A stretch of DNA of 64,000 nt from Burkholderia guangdongensis (lineage in GTDB: Bacteria; Pseudomonadota; Gammaproteobacteria; Burkholderiales; Burkholderiaceae), in assembly GCF_013403875.1 (NCBI RefSeq), contig NZ_JACBNX010000012.1:62001-126000 (forward strand). Direction: 5' to 3'. The notes under the pieces were generated by a model. The model did no database searches. It was not told where the DNA came from and saw nothing but the letters and a program-made list of their open reading frames with translations. The position numbers were made by a program, and so were the translations under genes. Shown here piece after piece: positions 9,618-18,291 of this stretch (its first letter is position 1; every line of letters starts with the position of its first letter).

Positions 9618-10823
9618 TCACTCTTCCTCGTTGTCCTGCTGATCGGTCGCCGCCTGCTTCGGCGGCGGCGGGCGCTTGCCGATCACGACGTTCACGTCGA
9701 ACTCCTTGCCCTTGCGCACGACGTGCACCTTCGTCGGCGTGCCCGGCTTGATCTGCGCGACGACGTTCAAGAGCTTCGTCGTGTCGGTGATCTCCTCGCC
9801 GTTGACCGACACGAGGATGTCGCCCGGCCTGATCCCCGCCTTGTCGGCCGGGCCGCCCTGCAGCACGCCGGCGACGATCGCGCCCGACTTCTGCTGCAGC
9901 CCGAACGATTCCGCGATCTCCGGCGTGACGTCCTGCGGCTCGACGCCGATCCAGCCGCGCGTGACCGAGCCGGTCGTGATGATGCTTTCGAGCACATTGC
10001 GCGCGGTCGACACCGGAATCGCGAAGCCGATGCCGAGCGAGCCGCCCGAGCGCGAGTAGATCGCGGTGTTGATCCCGAGCAGGTTGCCGTTCACGTCGAC
10101 GAGGGCGCCGCCCGAGTTGCCCGGGTTGATCGGCGCATCGGTCTGGATGAAGTTCTCGAACGTGTTGATGCCGAGGTGATTGCGGCCGAGCGCGCTGATG
10201 ATCCCCATCGTCACCGTCTGGCCGACGCCGAACGGGTTGCCGATCGCGAGCACGACGTCGCCGATGCGCGCCTGGTCCGAGCGGCCGAGCGTGATCGTCG
10301 GCAGGTTGTCGAGGTTGATCTTCAGCACCGCGAGGTCCGTCTCCGGATCGCTGCCGATCACTTTCGCGGTCGCGGTGCGGCCGTCGGCGAGCGCGACCTC
10401 GATCTGGTCCGCGCCGTCGACGACGTGCTGGTTCGTTAGAATGTAACCTTCCGGGCTCACGATGACGCCCGAGCCGAGGTTCGCGGCGGGCTCTTCCTGC
10501 TGCTTGTGCGCGTGATCGCCGAAGAAGTAGCGGAACAGCGGATCCTTCGCGCGCGGATCGGGCGGCAGCGAGCCGTCCTTGCTCGAGAACACGTTCACGA
10601 CGGCCGGCATCGCTTTCTGCGCGGCGTCCGCGTACGACGTCTGCGCCGGCGCGCCGCCGATTCCGGGCGCAACCTCGCGCAGCGCGACGATCGGCGCCGA
10701 CAGCTGCTTGCCGAGTTGCCCCTGGCGTTGCAGCCATTGCGGCTTCAGCGTCACGACGATGAACATCAGCGCCAGCAGCACCGTGACCGCCTGTGCGAAG
10801 AACAGCCAGAAGCGTCTAAGCAT
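9618..10823 (-). CDS. DegS/AlgW-like periplasmic serine protease (S1C family, one PDZ domain)
   Basis: This is a 401-residue HtrA-type protease. An N-terminal membrane helix (residues about 5-25, [18 protein letters not shown]) anchors it, followed by a trypsin-like domain with His133 in NQHVV, Asp163 in TDLAVLKI and Ser237 in PGNSGGAL. A single PDZ domain (about 280-380, [23 protein letters not shown]) closes it. One PDZ plus an anchor is the DegS pattern, so a role in regulated intramembrane proteolysis of an anti-sigma factor is likely but inferred. The tail is Pro/Gln/Glu-rich. The Nif3-like gene starts 21 bases away in the opposite direction. Confidence 0.93.
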   Translation of the reverse strand: MLRRFWLFFAQAVTVLLALMFIVVTLKPQWLQRQGQLGKQLSAPIVALREVAPGIGGAPAQTSYADAAQKAMPAVVNVFSSKDGSLPPDPRAKDPLFRYFFGDHAHKQQEEPAANLGSGVIVSPEGYILTNQHVVDGADQIEVALADGRTATAKVIGSDPETDLAVLKINLDNLPTITLGRSDQARIGDVVLAIGNPFGVGQTVTMGIISALGRNHLGINTFENFIQTDAPINPGNSGGALVDVNGNLLGINTAIYSRSGGSLGIGFAIPVSTARNVLESIITTGSVTRGWIGVEPQDVTPEIAESFGLQQKSGAIVAGVLQGGPADKAGIRPGDILVSVNGEEITDTTKLLNVVAQIKPGTPTKVHVVRKGKEFDVNVVIGKRPPPPKQAATDQQDNEEE

Positions 10824-10844
10824 CTGAATCGACGAGAGGTTTAT

Positions 10845-11591
10845 ATGGATCGGATCGAACTTGAATTGTACTTGAACAATACCCTCGACACTGCCCGCTT
10901 CAAGGACTACTGCCCGAATGGTCTGCAGGTCGAGGGGCGGCGGAAGATCGAGAAGATCGCGACCGGCGTCACGGCTTCCGTCGCGCTGCTCGAGGCGGCG
11001 CTCGACTGGGGCGCGGACGCGGTGCTCGTCCATCACGGCTACTTCTGGCGCAACGAGGCGCCGCAGATCACCGGCCGCAAGCACCGGCGGCTGAAGCTGC
11101 TGCTCGCGAACGACCTGAACCTGTTCGCGTTCCATCTGCCGCTCGACGCGCATCCGGAACTCGGCAACAACGCGCAGCTCGGCGACCGGCTCGGGCTGAT
11201 CGGCGAAGCGCACTTCGGCGAGCTCGACCTCGGCTGGATGGCGACGCTGCAGATGCCGGTCACGCTCGAGCACTTCGTCGCGAAGGTCGAGCACACGCTC
11301 AGCCGCGCGCCGCTGGTGCTCGGCGATCCGGAGCAGCAGGTGCGGCGCATCGCGTGGTGCACCGGCGCCGCGCAGAGCTACTTCGACGCGGCGATCGACG
11401 CCGGCGCCGACGTGTTCCTGACCGGCGAGGTGTCCGAGCCGGTCACGCACGCGGCCGCGGAGAGCGGCGTCGCGTTCGTTGCGGCGGGGCACCATGCGAC
11501 CGAGCGCTACGGTATCCAGGCGCTCGGCACCCATTTATCCGAACAATTCGGTATCGAACACCTGTTTATCGATATTCACAATCCGGTCTGA
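10845..11591 (+). CDS. Nif3-like dinuclear metal-centre protein (GTP cyclohydrolase I type 2 family)
   Basis: This 248-residue protein of the NIF3/DUF34 family forms hexameric rings with a two-metal site. Metal-ligand motifs are VLVHHGYFW near residue 60 and [14 protein letters not shown] near the C-terminus. The N-terminal [26 protein letters not shown] is characteristic. The biochemical function of the family is unsettled. The start ATG at 10845 follows GAGAGG and is divergent from the DegS-like gene, so both promoters must overlap or lie inside the coding regions. Confidence 0.93.
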   Translation: MDRIELELYLNNTLDTARFKDYCPNGLQVEGRRKIEKIATGVTASVALLEAALDWGADAVLVHHGYFWRNEAPQITGRKHRRLKLLLANDLNLFAFHLPLDAHPELGNNAQLGDRLGLIGEAHFGELDLGWMATLQMPVTLEHFVAKVEHTLSRAPLVLGDPEQQVRRIAWCTGAAQSYFDAAIDAGADVFLTGEVSEPVTHAAAESGVAFVAAGHHATERYGIQALGTHLSEQFGIEHLFIDIHNPV

Positions 11592-11809
11592 GCGCGGGAT
11601 TTGCGGCACCGCATCGAAATCGATCAATGCAGCGAACGCTTACAAACCGTTTTGGCGCGTGATTCGGGCGGTGCGGGGAAACCCTTGACTATCAACCACT
11701 TCGAAGGGATTTTCGTATCCGGGCCTTGTAAATAGCGACTCCATTCGCGCAAACTAGCGGCGGACTTGAAAGTCGTGACGGAATATTCAACTTGGAAGTG
11801 GGGCGTGTG

Positions 11810-12430
11810 ATGCGAGACAAGGAAGAGAAACGCGTCGACAGCGGCCGCCGTACCTGGCTGATTGCGACATCCGTAGCAAGTGGCGTCGGAGGTGTCGCCA
11901 CTGTCATACCCTTCGCGGCGTCGCTCGCGCCGTCTGCGAGGGCGAAGGCGGCTGGCGCGCCGATCGAGGTCGACATCGGCGGCCTGAAGTCCGGCGAAAT
12001 GATGACCGTCGCGTGGCGCGGCAAGCCCGTGTGGATCCTGAACCGCACGGACGACATGCTCGCCGACGTCGTCAAGGCCGACCAGGAGGTCGCCGATCCG
12101 ACTTCCGAGCATCCGTATTCGATGCCGGTGCCGGCCTACTGCGCGAACGAGTACCGCTCGCGCGCCGAGCACAAGCACATCCTCGTCGTGATGGCCGTCT
12201 GCACGCACCTCGGGTGCACGCCGTCGCAGCGCTTCACGCCGGGTCCTCAGCCGAACCTGCCGGACGACTGGCCCGGCGGCTTTCTGTGTCCATGCCACGG
12301 CTCGACCTACGATCTGTCCGGCCGGGTCTTCAAGAACAAGCCCGCTCCGCAGAACCTCGATGTTCCGCCATACATGTTCACGTCGGCGACGACGATCGTG
12401 ATCGGCAAGGACGAGAAAGGAGAAGCGTAA
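11810..12430 (+). CDS. petA: Ubiquinol-cytochrome c reductase, Rieske iron-sulfur subunit
   Basis: This is the 206-residue Rieske subunit of complex III. The 2Fe-2S ligands are visible as Cys131/His133 (CTHLGC) and Cys160/His163 (CPCHGS); Cys136 and Cys162 form the usual disulfide. The N-terminus has a twin-arginine-type signal-anchor (SGRRTWLIATSVASG), consistent with export by the tat system encoded just upstream. ATG 11810 was chosen over TTG 11792, which is in frame. It is first gene of petABC; the 218 bases upstream show no promoter I would defend. Confidence 0.97.
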   Translation: MRDKEEKRVDSGRRTWLIATSVASGVGGVATVIPFAASLAPSARAKAAGAPIEVDIGGLKSGEMMTVAWRGKPVWILNRTDDMLADVVKADQEVADPTSEHPYSMPVPAYCANEYRSRAEHKHILVVMAVCTHLGCTPSQRFTPGPQPNLPDDWPGGFLCPCHGSTYDLSGRVFKNKPAPQNLDVPPYMFTSATTIVIGKDEKGEA

Positions 12431-13813
12431 ATGGCGACGGACCATAACGAAGTCACGACGACCGGCCTCACCGGCTGGATCGACGCACGGTTCCCGTGGA
12501 CCGTGACGATGAAGAAGCACGTCACCGAGTACTACGCGCCGAAGAACTTCAACTTCTGGTATTTCTTCGGTTCGCTCGCGCTGCTCGTGCTCGTGAACCA
12601 GATCGTCACCGGCATCTTCCTGACGATGAACTACAAGCCCGACGCGACGCTCGCGTTCTCGTCGGTCGAGTACATCATGCGCGACGTGCCGTGGGGTTGG
12701 CTGATCCGCTACCTGCATTCGACGGGCGCGTCGATGTTCTTCGTCGTCGTCTACCTGCACATGTTCCGCGGGCTCATGTACGGCTCGTACCGCAAGCCGC
12801 GCGAGCTCGTGTGGATCTTCGGCTGCGCGATCTTCCTGTGCCTGATGGCCGAGGCGTTCATGGGCTATCTGCTGCCGTGGGGCCAGATGTCGTTCTGGGG
12901 CGCGCAGGTGATCGTGAACCTGTTCTCGGCGATCCCGTTCGTCGGTCCGGACCTGTCGCTGTGGATTCGCGGCGATTACGTGGTGTCCGACGTCACGCTG
13001 AACCGCTTCTTCGCGTTCCACGTGATCGCGATTCCGCTCGTGCTGGTCGGGCTCGTCGTCGCGCACCTGGTCGCGCTGCACGAAGTGGGCTCGAACAACC
13101 CGGACGGCATCGAGATCAAGGCGAAGAAGGACGAGAACGGCATTCCGCTCGACGGCATCCCGTTCCATCCGTACTACTCGGTGCACGATTTCCTCGGCGT
13201 CTGCGTGTTCCTGATGATTTTCGCGGCGATCGTGTTTTTCGCGCCGGAGATGGGCGGCTACTTCCTCGAGGCGAACAACTTCGTGCCGGCGAACCCGCTG
13301 CAGACGCCGCCCGAGATCGCGCCGGTCTGGTACTTCACCGCGTTCTACGCGATGCTGCGCGCGACGACCGACCCGTTCAAGATCGTGCTGATGGTCGTGA
13401 TCCTGCTGCTCGGCCTGCTCGCGCTCGTGCGCGCGCGCGGCAAGTGGAAGCTCGGGCTGCCGGTGCTGTCGGTCGCGATGGTCGTGTTCATGTACCTGAC
13501 GGAATCGAAGTTCTGGGGCGTGGTCGTGATGGGCTCGGCGGTCGTCTCGCTGTTCTTCCTGCCGTGGCTCGACCGCAGCCCGGTGAAGTCGATCCGCTAC
13601 CGGCCGCTGTTCCACAAGGTGTTCTACGGGATCTTCGTCGTCACGTTCCTGACCCTCGGATTCCTCGGCACGCAGTCGCCTTCGCCGGGGAGGACCTTGA
13701 TCGCGCAGGTGTGCGCGCTGATCTATTTCGCTTTCTTCCTCGGCATGCCGGTCTGGACACCGCTTGGCACGTTCAAGCAGCCGCCGGAGCGCGTGCGCTT
13801 CAAGCCCCATTAA
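12431..13813 (+). CDS. petB: Ubiquinol-cytochrome c reductase, cytochrome b subunit
   Basis: Cytochrome b (460 residues) holds the two b-type haems and the quinone sites of complex III. Eight or more membrane helices are evident. Haem-binding histidines lie in RYLHSTGASMFFVVVYLHMFRG and in the later FAFHVIAIPLVLVGLVVAHLVALH, and the Qo-site PEWY-type motif appears as PVWYFTAFYAM. The ATG directly follows the petA stop with no spacer, so translation is probably coupled. Confidence 0.97.
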   Translation: MATDHNEVTTTGLTGWIDARFPWTVTMKKHVTEYYAPKNFNFWYFFGSLALLVLVNQIVTGIFLTMNYKPDATLAFSSVEYIMRDVPWGWLIRYLHSTGASMFFVVVYLHMFRGLMYGSYRKPRELVWIFGCAIFLCLMAEAFMGYLLPWGQMSFWGAQVIVNLFSAIPFVGPDLSLWIRGDYVVSDVTLNRFFAFHVIAIPLVLVGLVVAHLVALHEVGSNNPDGIEIKAKKDENGIPLDGIPFHPYYSVHDFLGVCVFLMIFAAIVFFAPEMGGYFLEANNFVPANPLQTPPEIAPVWYFTAFYAMLRATTDPFKIVLMVVILLLGLLALVRARGKWKLGLPVLSVAMVVFMYLTESKFWGVVVMGSAVVSLFFLPWLDRSPVKSIRYRPLFHKVFYGIFVVTFLTLGFLGTQSPSPGRTLIAQVCALIYFAFFLGMPVWTPLGTFKQPPERVRFKPH

Positions 13814-13834
13814 CGTGAGCGAGGAGAGAACGAC

Positions 13835-14593
13835 ATGAAGAAATTGCTTTCGACGCTCGCGCTGATCGGTGCGACCGCCTGCGCGCTGCTGGTTGCGCCG
13901 GCACAGGCCGCGGAGGGCGAATTTCCGCTCGACCGCGCGCCCGATAACACGGAAAATCTCGTTTCGCTTCAGCACGGCGCGCAATTGTTTGTAAACTATT
14001 GCCTGAACTGCCATAGCGCGAGCCTGATGCGCTACAACCGTCTGACGGATCTGGGCATTTCCCAGAAGGAGATCGAGCAGAATCTCCTGTTCACGACCGA
14101 CAAGGTCGGCAGCACGATGACGATCGCGATGCGGCCCGACGACGCGAAGAGCTGGCTTGGCGCGGCACCGCCCGATCTGTCCGTCGAGGAGCGCGCGCGC
14201 GGCCGCGACTGGCTGTATACGTATCTGCGAAGCTTCTACCGCGACGATACGCGGCCGACCGGCTGGAACAACGCGGTATTCGCGAACGTCGGCATGCCGC
14301 ACGTGCTGTGGCAACTGCAGGGGCAGCGCGCGCCCGTATACGAGGATGCGGTGAACGAGGAGACGGGCGAGAAGACGCACCAGCTCGTCGGCTTCAAGCA
14401 GCTCACGCCGGGGACGCTGTCACCGGTGGATTATGATGCTGCGGTAGCCGATCTGGTCGCTTACATGACCTGGATGTCCGAGCCCGCCCAGCAGACGCGC
14501 AAGCGCGTCGGCGTCTGGGTGCTGGTGTTTCTCGGCTTCCTGACTTTCCTCGCATGGCGGCTGAACGCCGCTTACTGGAAAGATATCAAGTAA
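13835..14593 (+). CDS. petC: Ubiquinol-cytochrome c reductase, cytochrome c1 subunit
   Basis: Cytochrome c1 (252 residues) has a Sec signal peptide ending around AQA (residue 26), a covalent haem site CLNCH (Cys56, Cys59, His60) and a C-terminal membrane anchor (VWVLVFLGFLTFLAWRLNAAYW). The sixth haem ligand is likely the methionine in VGMPHVLW or a nearby one. It passes electrons from the Rieske centre to soluble or membrane cytochrome c. It ends the petABC operon. Confidence 0.97.
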   Translation: MKKLLSTLALIGATACALLVAPAQAAEGEFPLDRAPDNTENLVSLQHGAQLFVNYCLNCHSASLMRYNRLTDLGISQKEIEQNLLFTTDKVGSTMTIAMRPDDAKSWLGAAPPDLSVEERARGRDWLYTYLRSFYRDDTRPTGWNNAVFANVGMPHVLWQLQGQRAPVYEDAVNEETGEKTHQLVGFKQLTPGTLSPVDYDAAVADLVAYMTWMSEPAQQTRKRVGVWVLVFLGFLTFLAWRLNAAYWKDIK

Positions 14594-14688
14594 ACACGCC
14601 GTGACCGGCGTGGGGTCGGCGCAACGAAGAGCCCGTGGAACGGTTCTTCCACGCGCCGGCCCTCGGTTTTTTTGAGGAAATGCAAATT

Positions 14689-15300
14689 ATGATGGTTCTG
14701 TATTCCGGCACGACCTGCCCGTTCTCCCAGCGTTGCCGGCTGGTGCTGTTCGAGAAGGGCATGGACTTCGAGATTCGCGACGTCGACCTGTTCAACAAGC
14801 CGGAAGACATCGCGGTGATGAATCCGTACGGTCAGGTGCCGATTCTCGTCGAGCGGGATCTGATCCTGTACGAGTCGAACATCATCAACGAGTACATTGA
14901 CGAGCGCTTTCCGCATCCGCAGCTGATGCCGGCCGACCCGGTGCAGCGCGCGCGCGCGCGCCTGTTCCTGCTCAATTTCGAGAAGGAGCTGTTCGTGCAC
15001 GTGAGCACGCTCGAGAACGAGAAGGGCAAGGCGGCGGAGAAGAATCACGAGAAGGCGCGCCTGGCGATCCGCGATCGCCTGACGCAGCTCGCGCCGATTT
15101 TCGTGAAGAACAAGTACATGCTCGGCGAGGAGTTCTCGATGCTCGACGTCGCGATCGCGCCGCTGCTGTGGCGTCTCGATCACTACGGGATCGAGCTGTC
15201 GAAGAACGCGGCGCCGCTGATGAAGTACGCGGAGCGGATCTTCAGCCGCCCGGCATATATCGAAGCACTGACGCCGTCCGAAAAGGTCATGCGTCGTTAA
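14689..15300 (+). CDS. sspA: Stringent starvation protein A (GST-fold RNA polymerase-associated)
   Basis: SspA (203 residues) is a glutathione-transferase-fold protein that associates with RNA polymerase during starvation. The N-terminal thioredoxin-like part reads MMVLYSGTTCPFSQRCRLVL, with PYGQVPILVERDLILYESNII forming the usual GST cis-Pro region. An all-helical C-terminal domain follows. Three in-frame ATGs lie close together (14680, 14689, 14692); 14689 has GAGG at a sensible distance. sspB follows, as in most proteobacteria. Confidence 0.95.
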   Translation: MMVLYSGTTCPFSQRCRLVLFEKGMDFEIRDVDLFNKPEDIAVMNPYGQVPILVERDLILYESNIINEYIDERFPHPQLMPADPVQRARARLFLLNFEKELFVHVSTLENEKGKAAEKNHEKARLAIRDRLTQLAPIFVKNKYMLGEEFSMLDVAIAPLLWRLDHYGIELSKNAAPLMKYAERIFSRPAYIEALTPSEKVMRR

Positions 15301-15357
15301 TGGCATGACGGAGCGGCGGCGCGGGTGGCCGCGCGCCGCTCCGGTTCGAGGATCGTG

Positions 15358-15864
15358 ATGCAAGAGATTTCAACGAAGCCGTATCTGCTGCGCGCGCTTT
15401 ACGAGTGGTGCACCGACAACGGCTACACCCCGCACATCGCGGTGAGGGTCGACAATTCGACGCGCGTGCCGCGCCAGTTCGTCCGCAATGGCGAGATCGT
15501 GCTCAATGTGAGCTTCGATGCGACGAGCCAGTTGCAGATGGGCAACGAGTGGATTGAGTTCACCGCGCGGTTTTCCGGGCAGGCGCACAAGATCGAGATT
15601 CCGGTGGCGAACGTTCTTGCGATTTATGCGCGCGAGAACGGGCAGGGGATGGCGTTCCAGGTCGAGGCGGCGGAGGCGGGCGGTGATGCGGGCATGATCG
15701 ACGAGGATCTGCCGGTGGAGCGCGCGGCGGATGATGGCGATGTGCCGGTGAGTGACAGCGGTGCGAACGAGGAGCCGTCGGAAGGCGCGGACGAGCCGCC
15801 GACGTCCGATGGCGATGGAGACGGCTCGAAGGGTGGTCGGCCTCGCCTCAAGATCGTGAAATGA
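15358..15864 (+). CDS. sspB: Stringent starvation protein B (ClpXP specificity factor)
   Basis: SspB (168 residues) delivers ssrA-tagged proteins to ClpXP. The folded N-terminal domain (STKPYLLRALYEWCTDNGYTPH to about residue 110) is followed by a long acidic disordered linker rich in Asp, Glu, Gly and Ser. The last residues, GRPRLKIVK, are the ClpX-binding tail typical of the family. The gene ends 19 bases before the tRNA; bases 15867-15872 (TAGAAT) could be the -10 box for that tRNA. Confidence 0.95.
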   Translation: MQEISTKPYLLRALYEWCTDNGYTPHIAVRVDNSTRVPRQFVRNGEIVLNVSFDATSQLQMGNEWIEFTARFSGQAHKIEIPVANVLAIYARENGQGMAFQVEAAEAGGDAGMIDEDLPVERAADDGDVPVSDSGANEEPSEGADEPPTSDGDGDGSKGGRPRLKIVK

Positions 15865-15883
15865 GGTAGAATTTCGGGCTTAC

Positions 15884-15959
<76 letters not shown>

Positions 15960-15967
15960 TATCTGAC

Positions 15968-15998
15968 AAGGGGTTACGTGAAGTTTGCGTAACCCCTT
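15968..15998 (+). terminator. Hairpin terminator behind tRNA-Thr
   Basis: There is a perfect 11-bp inverted repeat, AAGGGGTTACG (15968-15978) and CGTAACCCCTT (15988-15998), with a nine-base loop. It lies nine bases behind the CCA of the tRNA. The trailing sequence CGCGTTTCC has only a short T run, so termination may be partial. It is also positioned to stop leftward transcripts coming from the HicB fragment. Confidence 0.7.
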
Positions 15999-16035
15999 CG
16001 CGTTTCCAGATGCCGGTCGCAGCGCTGAATGATTG

Positions 16036-16311
16036 TCATGCGTGTGTGGCGTGCTCCGGGACTTCGCGAGCAGCGCCCCCCAATACTTCTTCCGACCACT
16101 GGTTGACGCTTTCACCGGACATCGCGGCGGCGATGCCAACGCGCGCATGTACGTCCGGATCGATGCGCAACATCAGTTTTCCCGACGCCGGCTTTTGCGG
16201 CTTGCGTCCAGTCTGCTCGCAATCGCTCAGATAGTGATCCTCGGCCGCGTGGAAATCACTGGTCAGTTCACACACGCCTCGCAGGTTTGTACGGTATAAT
16301 TCCGTACACAA
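16036..16311 (-). pseudogene. 5'-truncated HicB-family antitoxin
   Basis: From about residue 14 (base 16272 leftward) the translation resembles the C-terminal half of HicB antitoxins: a helix ending in DHYLSDCEQTGRKPQKP, then a ribbon-helix-helix-like SGKLMLRIDPDVHARVGIAAAMSGESVNQWSEEVL. A normal relative has about 50 further N-terminal residues (the RNase-H-like half), which are missing. No hicA toxin is present. The break coincides with the promoter of the neighbouring DUF1778 gene, so the 5' half was probably removed when that module arrived. The first 13 residues of the open frame are not HicB-like. Confidence 0.65.
16289..16307 (+). promoter_or_regulatory. Operator palindrome over the -10 box of the DUF1778/GNAT module
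   Basis: GTACGG-TATAATT-CCGTAC is a perfect 6-bp inverted repeat with a seven-base centre. The centre contains a consensus -10 box, TATAAT at 16295-16300. A bound dimeric antitoxin would block RNA polymerase directly, which fits autoregulation known for ribbon-helix-helix antitoxins. The antitoxin ATG lies 16 bases downstream of the repeat. No convincing -35 box is seen. Confidence 0.75.
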
Positions 16312-16322
16312 AGGAGCCTGCC

Positions 16323-16595
16323 ATGACGACCGCTACCGCTCGCCTTGATCTTCGCCTTGAATCCCGTGACAAGGATCGTATCGCCAAAGCCGCTGCGCTG
16401 CGCGGAATGGCGGTGTCTGCCTTCGTGCGCGATGCCGTGCTGCGCGAGGCCGATACAACCATCGCGGCTGATGCTGTCGTCACGCTATCGGAAGAGGAGT
16501 CGCGCCGCTTTCTCGCCGCACTGGACGAGCCGTTTCGTCCCAATGATCGCCTCAAAAAGGCGATGGATGCCGCTGCCCGTCTGGCGCAGCGCTAA
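16323..16595 (+). CDS. DUF1778 ribbon-helix-helix antitoxin
   Basis: This 90-residue protein of the DUF1778 family (TacA/AtaR type) binds DNA through an N-terminal ribbon-helix-helix (ARLDLRLESRDKDRIAKAAALRGMAVSAFVRDAVL) and neutralises a GNAT toxin through its C-terminal helix (SEEESRRFLAALDEPFRPNDRLKKAMD). The start ATG follows AAAGGAG. The stop is three bases before the toxin ATG. A palindrome at the -10 box just upstream is its probable binding site. Confidence 0.9.
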   Translation: MTTATARLDLRLESRDKDRIAKAAALRGMAVSAFVRDAVLREADTTIAADAVVTLSEEESRRFLAALDEPFRPNDRLKKAMDAAARLAQR

Positions 16596-16598
16596 CGC

Positions 16599-17084
16599 AT
16601 GGCGCTTGTCTTCACTGTCCTTGATGGTCGCAATCATGACCGCGGCGGCTTCGCCTGCGGCGTTGCCGCGCTGGACGACTACCTTCACCACCGGGCCGGG
16701 CAGCATCAACGCGATGGTATTGCTACCACCCATGTTTTGATCGACGACGCATTGCCCGCGCGAATCCTCGGCTATTGTTCGCTGTCTGCTGCGCAGGTTC
16801 ATCTGGGCGAACTGCGTGAGGAAGACCGCAAGCGCCTACCCGCATACCCCGTGCCCGCGATACGGGTAGGGCGATTGGCTGTGTCGCAAACCGAAAAGGG
16901 TAGGGGTTACGGTCAGTTGTTACTGGGCCATGCGGTCAATCTAGCCATGTCCGTGCGGCAAACTATGGGGGGGCGCGTGCTAGTCGTGGATGCCAAGGAT
17001 GCGGCAGTGGCAGCGTTCTACGAAGGATTCGGCTTCCGGCGCACAGCCAATGCAACGCTGACGTTGTATTTGCCTATTGGTTGA
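16599..17084 (+). CDS. GNAT acetyltransferase toxin (TacT/AtaT type)
   Basis: This 161-residue GNAT-fold protein, paired with the upstream DUF1778 gene, belongs to the class of toxins that acetylate the amino acid on charged tRNA and stop translation. Visible features are FACGVAALDDYLHHRAGQ near the N-terminus, the acetyl-CoA motif RLAVSQTEKGRGYGQLLL (R/QxxGxG type) and AAVAAFYEGFGFRRT near the C-terminus. Both reading frames are intact. GC content is lower than in the flanking core genes. Which tRNA it attacks cannot be told from sequence. Confidence 0.88.
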   Translation: MALVFTVLDGRNHDRGGFACGVAALDDYLHHRAGQHQRDGIATTHVLIDDALPARILGYCSLSAAQVHLGELREEDRKRLPAYPVPAIRVGRLAVSQTEKGRGYGQLLLGHAVNLAMSVRQTMGGRVLVVDAKDAAVAAFYEGFGFRRTANATLTLYLPIG

Positions 17085-17145
17085 TCCATGCAACCCCCAC
17101 GAGATCCACCGACTACTCATCTGGAGTGCGAAGTATCGAATGCAT

Positions 17146-17481
17146 TCACCCGGCAGGCGGAACGATAATCAACGCGCATTTCGCGAGCAGCCCGACCAGA
17201 ATCCCACCAGCCACCCATCCCACCACCAGCCACGGAATATGCCGCGCCCGATTCGCGTCGTACTTCCACGCCATTCCGAACAGCAGCGGAATGAATAACC
17301 CGATCACACCGACATACCGCGGCCACACCGCTGGGATGATCGGGTGCGCCCTGAGCGAGTCGAGCATGCTGGCGACGACCCACCAGCACGGCAACCCGAC
17401 GACGAACAGCCCGCACCCGAGCATGACCGTGCTGCCCCCCGGCATGTCCGCATCATCATCGCCGACTTCGTCCTCACGCAT
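17146..17481 (-). CDS. Small predicted membrane protein of unknown function
   Basis: This 111-residue protein has three probable membrane helices (VMLGCGLFVVGLPCWWVVASML, YVGVIGLFIPLLFGMAW, IPWLVVGWVAGGILVGLLAKCALI) and a short acidic N-terminus. It starts 25 bases after tssL in the same direction and is probably the last gene of the tssJ-tssK-tssL transcript. I do not recognise a family. It may be a dispensable secretion-system accessory or an unrelated gene. Confidence 0.6.
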   Translation of the reverse strand: MREDEVGDDDADMPGGSTVMLGCGLFVVGLPCWWVVASMLDSLRAHPIIPAVWPRYVGVIGLFIPLLFGMAWKYDANRARHIPWLVVGWVAGGILVGLLAKCALIIVPPAG

Positions 17482-17505
17482 GACCGTCCAGCCGGCGACC
17501 CACGC

Positions 17506-18291
17506 TCACGGCAACGAAATCGTCAGATTTGCCGATTCCGGCCCGACCTTGATGATCTGCGAATAAGGCGCCAGCGCCTGCAGCGTATGGTTCTTCAGAT
17601 ACGAATTGAGCCCGAGGAACGCGAGCAGTGCGACGAGCCCGAACACCGCGCCGATCGCCCACACCGGCACCTCGCGCTTCAGCCGATGCGCGATCTGGTC
17701 CGGCAGCGGCCAGTGCGGCGCGAACGGCGCGCGCTTGCCCTTCATGTGCGCGATTTCGTCGCCGAGGCGCGCGGTCAGGTAGGCGAGCTTCTCCGGCCCC
17801 TCGAGCAGATACTTGCCGCGAAAGCCGAGCAGCAGGCACATATGGAACACCTCGAGCGATTGCAGCCGCGCGGCGCCCTGCGCGCGGCAGTCCTCGAGAG
17901 ACTGGAAGAACTTCTCGCCCGCGAGCTGCTCGCCGAACAGCACGAGCTGCAGCGGCCGGCGCTCCCAGTCCGCGCGGATCTTGAACTGCGACGACAGCAC
18001 GAGTTCGTCGACGGCCGCGCAGAACGCGAACTTCGCCGCATACACGTCTTCGGCCGCGATGTTCAGCCGCTTCGCGCCGCGCTCGAATTCGCCGAGGAAT
18101 TCCTGAATCCGCGTGCTGAACTCCTGCGCGCTGTCCGGCTCGCGCCCGTTCTTCAGCAGGAACAGCATGAAGAAGCCGTCGTACAGCAGATCGAGCAGCG
18201 AACGCGCCTGGAACGCGCTATCGGTCGACGCCGCGGTTTGCATGGAGGGCGGCGGCGTGCTGCCGCCGAGCAGAGAGGGCGCGTAGTTCAT
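17506..18291 (-). CDS. tssL: Type VI secretion inner-membrane protein TssL (DotU/IcmH)
   Basis: TssL (261 residues) joins TssM and TssJ in the membrane complex. A cytoplasmic helical domain (SLLDLLYDGFFMLFLLKNG to about residue 205) is followed by a single C-terminal membrane helix at about 210-232 and a short periplasmic tail. There is no OmpA-like peptidoglycan-binding extension, unlike the longer TssL of some species; TagN, encoded elsewhere in the locus, could serve instead. It overlaps tssK by four bases. Confidence 0.95.
   Translation of the reverse strand: MNYAPSLLGGSTPPPSMQTAASTDSAFQARSLLDLLYDGFFMLFLLKNGREPDSAQEFSTRIQEFLGEFERGAKRLNIAAEDVYAAKFAFCAAVDELVLSSQFKIRADWERRPLQLVLFGEQLAGEKFFQSLEDCRAQGAARLQSLEVFHMCLLLGFRGKYLLEGPEKLAYLTARLGDEIAHMKGKRAPFAPHWPLPDQIAHRLKREVPVWAIGAVFGLVALLAFLGLNSYLKNHTLQALAPYSQIIKVGPESANLTISLP

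Noticed and set aside
11624..14380. Long open frame on the - strand opposite petABC
   Set aside because: Antisense shadow of petA, petB and petC; composition is Arg/His-rich and not protein-like.
15960..17145. Possible genomic-island attachment site at tRNA-Thr
   Set aside because: No second copy of the tRNA 3' end and no integrase gene could be found in the window.
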